Positions 7,121-13,524 of a stretch of 20,321 nt of DNA are shown here, in pieces. The stretch covers positions 1 through 20,321 of the forward strand of contig CAKTMW010000034.1 in the NCBI GenBank assembly GCA_934574095.1. The letters are read 5' to 3'. Under the pieces are notes generated by a model, which did no database searches, had not been told where the DNA came from, and worked only from the letters and a program-made list of their open reading frames with translations. Numbering within the stretch: position 1 is the stretch's first letter; each line of letters begins with the position of its first letter. The translations under genes were made by a program, and so were the position numbers. The DNA is from an uncultured Oscillospiraceae bacterium (lineage in GTDB: Bacteria; Bacillota; Clostridia; Oscillospirales; Oscillospiraceae).

Positions 7121-8062
7121 ATGGATACCATGAAAACAGGCAGCTATCTGGCGGCGCTGCGAAAGGACGCGGGGATGACCCAGCAGGAGGCGGCCGACCG
7201 CCTCGGCGTGTCCAACAAGACCATCAGCAAATGGGAGAGCGGCGGGGGATTCCCCGATATCGCCATTCTTCCGGCGCTGGCGGAGCTGTACGGCGTCACC
7301 GCCGATGACATTCTGGCGGGCGAGACGGTACGGCGCACCGCCGCTTCCGGCGGCGGACAGGTGGAGCAGTATCTGGCCCGCCGGGGCGAGCTGCGGTGGC
7401 GCATCGGCTACGCCGTGGCGGCGCTGTGCCTGCTGGCGGCAGTGCTGTTCCGGCCTTACGTCTGGGTTTGGCTGCTGCTGGCGGGAGCCGCGGCGGCGGT
7501 ATGGATCGGCTGGGGCCGATGCGGCAAGGACGAGCTGCGGACGCGGCTTTTGATGCTGTTTCCGCTGGCGGCGGCACTGGGGTTTATGGTGCTGGGGAAG
7601 TGCTTCCCCTCACAATCGGTGTATGACAGGGTGGCGGCCACGGTAAAAGACCTGAGCGGCTTCACGCTGTTCAACTACGTCGTCGAGCATGTGGTCTGGG
7701 ACGAAATGCTGGTGCTGCTGCCGGTGCTGTACCTTCTGGCGCGGCACATCCTGCGGCGGCAGGTCGACGGGGCAAAGCTGCTGGAGCCCGCAGTCTTCCG
7801 CTGGGCGCTGGCGGGCTGGGCAGCATCGCTGCTGATCGAGATCCCCCGCTGGCTGGTGGTAACGCCCCGGCTGGCGGCGTATGTGGAGAATGGTATCTTC
7901 AGCGATCCGGCGATCAGCGCAGCGTACACAAACGCCGCACGGTGGTTCGCAGTACTGCGGTGGGGCGTGATCGCGGCGACGGTGGTGCTGGCGGCGCTGG
8001 CGGAACGGAAAAAGGCGGCGGAAGCTCCGCAGCCGGCGGAAAACGCCGGAGAAATGAAATAA
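7121..8062 (+). CDS. XRE-family HTH regulator fused to a multi-pass membrane domain
   Basis: A 313-aa protein. Residues 6-62 form an XRE/HTH_3 DNA-binding domain (LRKDAGMTQQEAADRLGVSN followed by KTISKWESG, then LAELYGVTADDIL). After a short linker there are about six hydrophobic segments (roughly 93-110, 113-131, 143-160, 190-210, 225-247 and 275-295), ending in a charged tail. This layout is a membrane-tethered one-component regulator common in clostridia; its signal and targets are unknown. AAAGGAG lies 9 nt before the ATG; an alternative Met is at residue 4. A clear terminator follows the stop. No partner transporter is adjacent on the same strand; the only nearby co-directional gene is the 171-aa anchored protein. 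Confidence 0.88.
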   Translation: MDTMKTGSYLAALRKDAGMTQQEAADRLGVSNKTISKWESGGGFPDIAILPALAELYGVTADDILAGETVRRTAASGGGQVEQYLARRGELRWRIGYAVAALCLLAAVLFRPYVWVWLLLAGAAAAVWIGWGRCGKDELRTRLLMLFPLAAALGFMVLGKCFPSQSVYDRVAATVKDLSGFTLFNYVVEHVVWDEMLVLLPVLYLLARHILRRQVDGAKLLEPAVFRWALAGWAASLLIEIPRWLVVTPRLAAYVENGIFSDPAISAAYTNAARWFAVLRWGVIAATVVLAALAERKKAAEAPQPAENAGEMK

Positions 8063-8066
8063 GCGA

Positions 8067-8108
8067 AACCAGCGGCTTGCGCGATAGGCGGAAGCCGCTG
8101 GTTTTTTT
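8067..8108 (+). terminator. Rho-independent terminator of the XRE-membrane gene
   Basis: Arms AACCAGCGGCTT (8067-8078) and AAGCCGCTGGTT (8092-8103) are perfectly complementary, and a run of T residues follows (8102-8108). It begins 4 nt after the stop codon. It abuts the 3' end of the convergent small XRE gene and may serve both strands weakly. Confidence 0.85.
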
Positions 8109-8349
8109 ATTGTAATTCCTGTTCCAAGGCGTCGAATTCAGGCGCTGCGAAAAACTCGCCCAGCGTGACGTCCAGGCCGTCGCATAGCTTTTTGATGGTA
8201 GTGATGGAGATATCCCGACGCCGCACGTCCAATAGGCTGTACACGGTAGAAGGCGTCACGCCGGACAGATTGGCCAGTTCGTTGTATCTGATCCCCCGCT
8301 GGGCGCAGAGCTGGCGGAACCGTTCCGCCACCGCGTCTTTCACTGTCAT
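8107..8349 (-). CDS. Small XRE-family transcriptional regulator
   Basis: An 80-aa single-domain helix-turn-helix protein. The five-helix Cro/CI fold covers residues about 5-65, with the recognition region ELANLSGVTPSTVYSLLD (24-41) and the usual ending TIKKLCDGLDVTLGEFF (53-69). It is a probable DNA-binding repressor or antitoxin-like protein. GAGG lies 7 nt before the ATG. It follows an Arc-like RHH gene by 21 nt on the same strand, so the two form a small operon of DNA-binding proteins. Targets are unknown, but the repeats upstream of the RHH gene are good candidates. Confidence 0.85.
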   Translation of the reverse strand: MTVKDAVAERFRQLCAQRGIRYNELANLSGVTPSTVYSLLDVRRRDISITTIKKLCDGLDVTLGEFFAAPEFDALEQELQ

Positions 8350-8370
8350 ACAATCACCTCAAAGGCGAGT

Positions 8371-8550
8371 TTATTCCTCTTCCGGCAGCGTGATCTCGCC
8401 GTGCTCCCGCTCGTAGACGTCCACGCATTCCTGCGCCAGATGCTCCAGCTGCGCATTCAGCGAACGGTGATTCTTTTTTGCGATATAGGTGATTTTGCGC
8501 AGCAAGGCTTCCGGAAAGCGAATGCCGGTCTGAATGCGGTCAGTAGCCAA
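8371..8550 (-). CDS. Arc-like ribbon-helix-helix DNA-binding protein
   Basis: A 59-aa protein reading MATDRIQTGIRFPEALLRKI, then TYIAKKNHRSLNAQLEHLAQ, then ECVDVYEREHGEITLPEEE. The pattern of a short strand (TGIRFPEALL), a first helix, an N-x-RSLNAQ turn and a second helix is characteristic of the Arc family of RHH repressors, which bind DNA as dimers through the strand. The start is TTG (8548-8550) with AAGGGG about 9 nt upstream; no in-frame ATG precedes it. It is the first gene of a two-gene unit with the XRE regulator. It may autoregulate through the GATAAC/GTTATC half-sites in the divergent promoter region. Confidence 0.8.
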   Translation of the reverse strand: MATDRIQTGIRFPEALLRKITYIAKKNHRSLNAQLEHLAQECVDVYEREHGEITLPEEE

Positions 8551-8552
8551 AT

Positions 8553-8636
8553 GATAACACCCCTTTTGCAGTATGATAGCATTTTAACCAAAAACGATTT
8601 GACTATCTACAAACTTTATGTTATCGTTTAGTTATC
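8553..8636. promoter_or_regulatory. Candidate operator region with nested GATAAC/GTTATC half-sites
   Basis: Between the divergent RHH genes lie GATAAC (8553-8558), GATAGC (8575-8580), CTATC (8603-8607), GTTATC (8620-8625) and GTTATC (8631-8636). The first two and the next two are inverted around a centre near 8590, and the last two are direct repeats 11 bp apart, one helical turn. The arrangement suits cooperative binding by an RHH or XRE dimer. Confidence 0.4.
8599..8627 (+). promoter_or_regulatory. Promoter of the 53-aa RHH-like gene
   Basis: TTGACT (8599-8604), a 17-nt spacer and TATCGT (8622-8627). The -10 overlaps a GTTATC half-site, which would allow repression by a protein bound there. 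Confidence 0.4.
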
Positions 8637-8661
8637 AGCCGAGTCGGGAGAGATGTGATTT

Positions 8662-8823
8662 ATGAAAGAACTTACGATACAGATTTCGGATTATCTCTAT
8701 GAGTTTTACCGCAAAATCGGCCAACAGGCAAATGTGTCCACCGAACAGGTGGTCAGCGACACGCTGTTCAAGCTGGCGGGAGAACTGAGTCTGAACGCGA
8801 TCCACAAAAAAGAGAAGATGTGA
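8662..8823 (+). CDS. Small RHH-like protein, 53 aa
   Basis: It begins MKELTIQISDYLYEFYRKIG and continues QQANVSTEQVVSDTLFKLAG before a basic tail. A strand (ELTIQIS), a helix, a short turn (NVSTEQ) and a second helix fit a ribbon-helix-helix protein, though no specific family is recognisable. GGAG lies about 11 nt before the ATG. It is transcribed divergently from the Arc-like gene, sharing the half-site region, and is followed at once by the REP cluster. It could be another repressor or an antitoxin without a visible toxin. Confidence 0.65.
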   Translation: MKELTIQISDYLYEFYRKIGQQANVSTEQVVSDTLFKLAGELSLNAIHKKEKM

Positions 8824-8835
8824 GCGCGGCAGACG

Positions 8836-9266
8836 CGTAGGGCGGACAGAGTCGTCCGCCCCTACGAAATGGTACAATAGGCGGAGTGTAGGGGCGGGGT
8901 TCTACCCCGCCCGTCGTATAACACAAAGACTATCGTCAATCGGACGGGAGGGGCAGAGCCCCTCCCCTACGAACAGCAGCAAGAAAATTGCCGCATCATT
9001 TGTGCGGGGCGGTGTGGGCAACACGCCCTACGAAAAGGTGTGGCGGAACTTCGTAGGGGCGACCCTTGCGGTCGCCCGAAACAGCGGTTTTATCATGTGG
9101 GCGGCTGCAAGGGCCGCCCCTACATTGTCATTGCGGCGGGGTGTGGTCACCCCGCCCTACGAATGTTTACGGTATCCGCTGCGTTCACCGTGCGGCGGGC
9201 CACGCGGGGCCCGCCCTACAGGAATACAGCAAGGCTCTGTAGGGCGGGGCCCATGTGCCCCGCCGC
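8836..9266. repeat. Cluster of nine REP-like palindromes
   Basis: No intact gene is seen here. Nine short palindromes recur, each with an outer GTAGGG(G)CG end, or its complement CGCCC(C)TAC, and a self-complementary but different interior. They are at about 8836-8866, 8888-8912, 8941-8971, 9002-9032, 9052-9078, 9098-9122, 9132-9161, 9191-9220 and 9239-9266. Orientation, judged by which side carries GTAGGG, is mixed: the copies at 8888, 9052 and 9239 point one way and those at 8941, 9002, 9098, 9132 and 9191 the other. Spacers of about 10-30 nt are dissimilar. This resembles BIME/REP clusters moved by RAYT-type transposases; no transposase is in the window. Confidence 0.75.
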
Positions 9267-9276
9267 TATCTAAATT

Positions 9277-9295
9277 ATGCCGCCTTTGGCGGCAT
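9277..9295. repeat. Short hairpin beside the REP cluster
   Basis: ATGCCGCC and GGCGGCAT form an 8-bp stem around TTT. It lacks the GTAGGG end of the REP family and a T run, so its role is unclear. Confidence 0.4.
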
Positions 9296-9334
9296 ACCTT
9301 AACTTTTCACTCTTTCCTTTTCACTCTTATCTGC

Positions 9335-9369
9335 AAAAAAGAAGCACCCTTTTGGGTGCTTCTTTTTTT
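9335..9369 (-). terminator. Intrinsic terminator, probably the original ileS terminator
   Basis: A GAAGCACCC/GGGTGCTTC stem with a TTTT loop is flanked by A6 and T7, so it can work on both strands. On the minus strand it lies 7 nt after the stop codon of the ileS 3' remnant. This suggests it was the native terminator before the insertion between 9421 and 9581. Confidence 0.8.
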
Positions 9370-9376
9370 GCATTTG

Positions 9377-9420
9377 TTACGCCAGGTCAGGGAAGTTCTT
9401 CACCACGGCGGCGCAGCGGG
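9377..9420 (-). pseudogene. Remnant of a second ileS 3' end
   Basis: Read on the minus strand, this codes for PRCAAVVKNFPDLA and a TAA stop, the same peptide that ends the intact ileS (stop at 9582-9584). Over the aligned 45 nt there are six base differences, and all six are synonymous. The remnant is in the same orientation as ileS and about 160 nt downstream of its stop. It has no start and no upstream coding sequence, and similarity stops abruptly at about 9420. Confidence 0.8.
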
Positions 9421-9424
9421 GCGG

Positions 9425-9554
9425 GCGGTCACAGCGCCGCCTGCGGCGGATCAAGCGTGACCGCACGCAAGGCAGTGTCCCGTTTCGCACGGCCCGAAGG
9501 GGTCTGCGAAACGGCAGACACAACGAGTTACCACCGCAAGCCACGGTGCGGTAA
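9425..9554. repeat. Block of three large stem-loops between the two ileS 3' ends
   Basis: Three hairpins follow one another. The first is 9425-9464, with GCGGTCAC/GTGACCGC arms and an inner CGCCGC/GCGGCG stem. The second is 9475-9521, with GTGTC-CCGTTTCGCA pairing to TGCGAAACGG and GACAC. The third is 9528-9554, with TTACC/GGTAA and CCG/CGG. There is no coding sequence. It could be a degenerate mobile repeat or a structured RNA read through from ileS. Confidence 0.5.
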
Positions 9555-9581
9555 AAGCAGCACGGCCTTAATTTTCCTCTC

Positions 9582-12350
9582 TTACGCCAAATCCGGGAAA
9601 TTTTTCACCACAGCGGCGCAGCGGGGGCACAGCTCCGGGTGCTCACTGTCGCTGCCCACGGTGGGCAGGACCTTCCAGCAGCGCAGGCACTTGGCGCCGT
9701 TGGCGGGGCGGACGGCCACAGTCAGGGCGTCGCCCACCTCCACGCGCACCTGAGAGACGATCAGCAGATCGGCCAGCATGGCGGCGTCCATTTCGGCAAG
9801 GAACGCGTCCTCAGCGGGAACGGTCAGGTCCACCTCCGCCTCAAGGCTCTTGCCGATGGTCTTGGCGGCACGGGCCTGCTCCAGCTCACCGTTGACGGCG
9901 TTGCGCAGGGCGGCGATGCGGCTCCACTTGGCCATTTCGTCCTCGCTGAGTGCGTAGGCGGTATAGGGCTGCACCATCTCGTTGAACAGGACGTTACGGG
10001 CATCATCGCTGCTGCGGTGGGGCATAGCCAGCCAGATCTCGTCGCAGGTGAAGGCCAGGATGGGTGCGAACAGGCGGGTCATGGCATCCAGGATCAGGAA
10101 CAGGGCGGTCTGGGCACTGCGGCGCTCCAGGCCCTCGGCGGCGTCGCAGTACAGGCGGTCCTTCAGGATATCGAAGTAGAAGGAGCTGAGGTCCACCACG
10201 CAGAAGTCGTTGACCATATGGGACACCACATGGAACTCGTAGTTATCATAGGCGGCGAAGACCTTGGCGATCAGGTCGTTCAGGCGGGTGACGGCCCACT
10301 TATCCAGGGGCAGCATCTCGTCAGGCTGCACCAGATGGTCAGCATCGAAACCCACCAGATTGTCCAGGCAGAACTTGGCGGTGTTGCGGAACTTCAGATA
10401 GTTCTGAGAGAGCTGCTTGAAAATCTCGTCGGAGCAGCGGACGTCCACATGATAGTCGGCGCTGCCGGCCCACAGACGCAGCAGGTCCGCGCCGTACTTG
10501 TCGAAGATCTCGGCGGGGTCCATGCCGTTGCCCAGAGACTTGTGCATGGCCTTGCCCTCGCCGTCCACGGTCCAGCCGTGGGTGACGCACTCCTTGAAGG
10601 GAGCGCCGCGGCCCAGCGCGCCCACGGCCACCAGCAGAGAGGACTGGAACCAGCCGCGATACTGGTCAAGACCCTCGATATACATGGTGGCGGGCCAGAA
10701 GCCCTGATCCCGCTCCATGGCGGCGAAGTGGGTGGAGCCGGAATCGAACCAGCCGTCCAGGGTGTCGGTCTCCTTCTCGAAACCGGCGGACTTGCCGCAG
10801 TGGGGGCAGGTGAAGCCGTCGGGCAGCATATCCTCGGCGGCCATGTCGAACCAGGCGTTGGAGCCCTTCTTCTCAAACAGGTTCGCCACGGCCTCGATGC
10901 TCTCCTCGGTGCACACGGGCTTGCCGCAGTCCTTGCAGTAGAACACGGGGATGGGCAGACCCCAGCGGCGCTGGCGGCTGATGCACCAGTCGGTACGCTC
11001 CAGGATCATGGAGCGCATGCGGTCCTTGCCCCAGCCGGGCACCCAGCGGACATCCTCGCAGGCGGCGATGGCGTCATCCTTGAAGGAATCCACGGAGCAG
11101 AACCACTGGGGCGTGGCGCGGAAGATGATGGGCTGCTTGCAGCGCCAGCAGTGGGGATAGCTGTGGACGATGTCCTCACTGGCGAACAGGGAGCCGTTGT
11201 CCTTCATGTCCTGAAGGATGACGGGGTTGGACTCGTCGGTGGTCATGCCCTCGTACTTACCGGCGTAGGCGGTGTGCTTGCCCTGATCGTCCACGGGTAC
11301 CACCATGTCCATGCCGTAGCGCTTGCAGGTCAGATAGTCGTCGGCGCCGAAGCCGGGGGCGGTGTGGACGCAGCCGGTACCGGAGTCCATGGTGACGTAA
11401 TCCGCCAGCACCAGACGGGAGGTCTTGGGCAGGAAGGGATGCTGGGCCAGCATATTCTCGAAGAAGGAGCCGGGATGGGACTCCAGGATCTCATAGCTGT
11501 CGAAGCCGCCGATCTTCATGACCTTATCGGTCAGGGCCTCGGCCATGATATACATTTCGCCGTTGGGCGCCTTGACGACAACGTAGCTCTCGTCCGGATG
11601 CAGGGCGATGGCAAGGTTGCCGGGCAGCGTCCAGACGGTGGTCGTCCAGATCACGAAGAACAGCTTGCTGTGATCCAGATGGCCCATCTTGCCCAGATCG
11701 TCGTTCATGGGGAACTTGACATAGACGGTGGTGCAGGGATCGTCCTTATACTCGATCTCGGCTTCCGCCAGCGCCGTCTCATCGTGGGGGCACCAGTACA
11801 CAGGCTTCAGGCCCTTGTAGATATGGCCGTTCTGGTACATCTTGCCGAAGACGCGAACCTCCTGCGCCTCAAAGCCGGGATCCATGGTCTTGTAGGGATG
11901 CTCCCAGTCGCCCACGACGCCCATACGCTTGAAGCCCTCCCGCTGGACATCGATATAGTGGTCGGCGAACTCGTGGCAGGCGGTGCGGAAGTCCGCCACG
12001 CTCATGGCCTTGTGGTTCAGTTTGTTCTGCTTGATGATGGCGGACTCGATGGGCATGCCGTGGTTATCCCAGCCGGGGATATAGGGGGTGTAATAGCCCC
12101 GCATGGCGTACATACGAGTGATGAAGTCCTTCAGGGACTTGTTCAGGGCGTGACCCATGTGCAGCGCGCCGTTGGAGAACGGAGGGCCGTCATGGAGGGA
12201 GAACAGGGGCTTGCCCTCGTTCTTCTTCAGCAGCTCGTTATAGAGGTCGATCTCCTCCCAGTGCTTCAGCATGTCCGGCTCACGCTTGGGCAGGCCGGCC
12301 CGCATGGGAAAGCCGCTCTTGGGCATGTTCAACGTCTTTTTGTATTCCAT
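9582..12350 (-). CDS. ileS: Isoleucyl-tRNA synthetase
   Basis: Cytosolic class I aminoacyl-tRNA synthetase that charges tRNA-Ile, full length at 922 aa. The HIGH motif is HMGH (64-67) within DGPPFSNGALHMGHALN. The CP1 editing domain contains the Thr-rich WTTTVWTLPGNLA (235-247). The KMSKS loop reads KAMHKS (600-605), a variant I know from other clostridial-type enzymes. A C-terminal zinc ribbon has Cys888, Cys891, Cys908 and Cys911. The ATG has GGAG 7 nt upstream. Expression should be governed by the Ile T-box leader upstream; a 190-bp repeat element separates the T-box terminator from the ribosome site. The last 14 codons exist in a second copy downstream. Confidence 0.97.
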   Translation of the reverse strand: MEYKKTLNMPKSGFPMRAGLPKREPDMLKHWEEIDLYNELLKKNEGKPLFSLHDGPPFSNGALHMGHALNKSLKDFITRMYAMRGYYTPYIPGWDNHGMPIESAIIKQNKLNHKAMSVADFRTACHEFADHYIDVQREGFKRMGVVGDWEHPYKTMDPGFEAQEVRVFGKMYQNGHIYKGLKPVYWCPHDETALAEAEIEYKDDPCTTVYVKFPMNDDLGKMGHLDHSKLFFVIWTTTVWTLPGNLAIALHPDESYVVVKAPNGEMYIMAEALTDKVMKIGGFDSYEILESHPGSFFENMLAQHPFLPKTSRLVLADYVTMDSGTGCVHTAPGFGADDYLTCKRYGMDMVVPVDDQGKHTAYAGKYEGMTTDESNPVILQDMKDNGSLFASEDIVHSYPHCWRCKQPIIFRATPQWFCSVDSFKDDAIAACEDVRWVPGWGKDRMRSMILERTDWCISRQRRWGLPIPVFYCKDCGKPVCTEESIEAVANLFEKKGSNAWFDMAAEDMLPDGFTCPHCGKSAGFEKETDTLDGWFDSGSTHFAAMERDQGFWPATMYIEGLDQYRGWFQSSLLVAVGALGRGAPFKECVTHGWTVDGEGKAMHKSLGNGMDPAEIFDKYGADLLRLWAGSADYHVDVRCSDEIFKQLSQNYLKFRNTAKFCLDNLVGFDADHLVQPDEMLPLDKWAVTRLNDLIAKVFAAYDNYEFHVVSHMVNDFCVVDLSSFYFDILKDRLYCDAAEGLERRSAQTALFLILDAMTRLFAPILAFTCDEIWLAMPHRSSDDARNVLFNEMVQPYTAYALSEDEMAKWSRIAALRNAVNGELEQARAAKTIGKSLEAEVDLTVPAEDAFLAEMDAAMLADLLIVSQVRVEVGDALTVAVRPANGAKCLRCWKVLPTVGSDSEHPELCPRCAAVVKNFPDLA

Positions 12351-12404
12351 GTTGCTTCTCCTTTTCTATGTGAAAAAATTTCGATTTTTGATTGCTGCTC
12401 TTTT

Positions 12405-12594
12405 CTGTCATTCCGAGCCAGTGACCGATGTCACTGGCGTGGGAATCCGTACTCTTGAAAGTGCGGAGGAAGCCAAGATAGATGCTACGGCGGCATAGCC
12501 GCCGAGATCGGAGGCTAAACACATGCCACCGGCATGTTTTCTTAACGCCCCGACGGATTGCCACACCAGTCTGCGGACTGGTTCGCAATGACAG
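12405..12594. mobile_element. 190-bp MITE-like element inserted in the ileS leader
   Basis: The ends are 15-nt inverted repeats, CTGTCATTCCGAGCC at 12405-12419 and the complement of CTGTCATTGCGAACC at 12580-12594 (13 of 15 matching). Next to each end is a further hairpin: CCAGTGAC/GTCACTGG on the left and CCAGTC/GACTGG on the right. The interior has ACATGCC/GGCATGT and GGCGGC/GCCGCC hairpins and no convincing ORF. It lies between the T-box terminator and the ileS ribosome site and must be transcribed whenever ileS is on. A clear target-site duplication was not seen. Confidence 0.65.
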
Positions 12595-12610
12595 GATAGT
12601 GCTATCAGCC

Positions 12611-12651
12611 AAAATAAAAAGCGCCTTTGTCTCGTCAAGAGACAAAGGCGC
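12611..12651 (-). terminator. T-box-controlled terminator
   Basis: Minus-strand arms GCGCCTTTGTCTC and GAGACAAAGGCGC pair perfectly around a 5-nt loop and are followed by TTTTTATTTT. This is the leader terminator, which competes with the antiterminator containing the T-box sequence just upstream. Confidence 0.92.
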
Positions 12652-12900
12652 GGTAAAACGTCCTCTGCGGTACCACTCTCGTTGCCGCGCAAGGCGGCCA
12701 CTCAGCCCCACCATCCGTGGGTGCGGGGTGATAACGGCCCGCTTCCGTCCGTGCCTACTTTTGCTTTCAGCCGGATGCTCCGGGGTGATATCCGCGCCAT
12801 GCCCGCGTCCGCCTTGCACCGAAACGGCGGCTCTCTTTGCGTCAGGCTGTGGCGCTGCGTGTCCCCTTCATCGCGTTTGTGCCATGTTTACCATGAGATA
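12611..12900 (-). promoter_or_regulatory. T-box riboswitch leader, isoleucine-specific
   Basis: The conserved T-box sequence GAGTGGTACCGC is at 12667-12678 (minus strand); its TGGT would pair with the ACCA end of uncharged tRNA. Stem I has the expected GATGAAGGGGA start, the AGAGAG bulge segment (about 12826-12839) and a specifier region reading GATATCACCCC. The specifier codon ATC (12789-12787) is an isoleucine codon, in agreement with the downstream ileS. Uncharged tRNA-Ile would stabilise the antiterminator and allow ileS transcription. Confidence 0.93.
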
Positions 12901-12906
12901 TCTGTT

Positions 12907-12935
12907 AATATAACCACTTTTTCTCCGTTTGTCAA
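12907..12935 (-). promoter_or_regulatory. Promoter of the T-box/ileS transcript
   Basis: On the minus strand a perfect TTGACA (12935-12930), exactly 17 nt of spacer and TATATT (12912-12907). The start would be near 12900, at the 5' end of the T-box leader. Confidence 0.85.
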
Positions 12936-12974
12936 TGGCATTTTCACCAAAAACAAGGAAAAATCCGGCGTTTT

Positions 12975-13454
12975 TCAGATGATACCGAACATGGTCAGGA
13001 TGCCGATCAGGCCCATGGCGGTGTAGACGATGCCCATTACCGTCAGCAGAACGGTGACCAGCGTATAGAACGTGCTGTCCTTCTTGGTGTGCTTGAAGCG
13101 GCGGGTATAGAACAGCACAAGACAGGTGACGCCCAGCAGCAGCGAGGAAATGTAGTTCATCAGCTGGTTCTCTTTATACACCGTGAAGCGTAGGATCAGC
13201 GTGACGGCGATGGCGGCGAACAGGACGATCAGCGTGATGTTCAGCCACAGGGGCAGCTTGACCCGCTCCTGCTGACGGCCCTTTTCCGCCAGCTTCTGGG
13301 CCATGTAGCTTCCGGCGCCGGTGCTGTAACCGCCGTAGTTGCTGTTTTTCTTCTTGGTGTGGTTGTTCTTGTTGGGGTTGCCCTTCGCCTTGCGGATCTC
13401 CTCCTCGCGGTTGGCGTATTGGTTGACCTGGGAATAGACCTTGTTCTTTGCCAT
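12975..13454 (-). CDS. Small membrane protein of unknown function
   Basis: A 159-aa protein. The first 65 residues are hydrophilic, Lys/Asn-rich and probably disordered (KGNPNKNNHTKKKNSNYGGY region), followed by three or four hydrophobic segments (about 69-89, 98-116 and 129-157; the last may be two). No family is recognised. The long basic cytoplasmic tail followed by a compact helical bundle has no obvious enzymatic motif. AAGGAG lies about 10 nt before the ATG. It is the third gene after thiI and pncC on the same strand, 70 nt after pncC, with a weak hairpin between, and it ends just before the ileS promoter. Confidence 0.8.
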   Translation of the reverse strand: MAKNKVYSQVNQYANREEEIRKAKGNPNKNNHTKKKNSNYGGYSTGAGSYMAQKLAEKGRQQERVKLPLWLNITLIVLFAAIAVTLILRFTVYKENQLMNYISSLLLGVTCLVLFYTRRFKHTKKDSTFYTLVTVLLTVMGIVYTAMGLIGILTMFGII

Positions 13455-13475
13455 GGATATGATCTCCTTTATTTA

Positions 13476-13505
13476 CCTGGCAAAAAAGCGGAAGCTTTTG
13501 TCAGG
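13476..13505 (-). terminator. Weak hairpin with T run after pncC
   Basis: On the minus strand CCTGACAAAAGC and GCTTTTTTGCCAGG can pair around TTCC with mismatches, and a T6 run lies within the right arm. It could attenuate transcription between pncC and the 159-aa membrane protein gene. Confidence 0.35.
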
Positions 13506-13524
13506 CGTATTCTTGTGTTGTCTC

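Noticed and set aside
8836..9266. CRISPR array
   Set aside because: The repeats are palindromes of changing interior, mixed orientation and irregular spacing, with no constant repeat and no cas genes.
9002..9460. 152-codon plus-strand frame through the REP cluster
   Set aside because: It runs through repeats, a terminator and the ileS remnant, and has no coding signature.
9639..12458. 939-codon open frame on the plus strand opposite ileS
   Set aside because: Shadow of ileS; low-complexity composition, no motif and no ribosome site.
12280..12819. 179-codon minus-strand frame across the T-box and MITE-like element
   Set aside because: It crosses the T-box terminator and the inserted repeat and reads into ileS in another frame; a spurious frame of the kind repeats produce.
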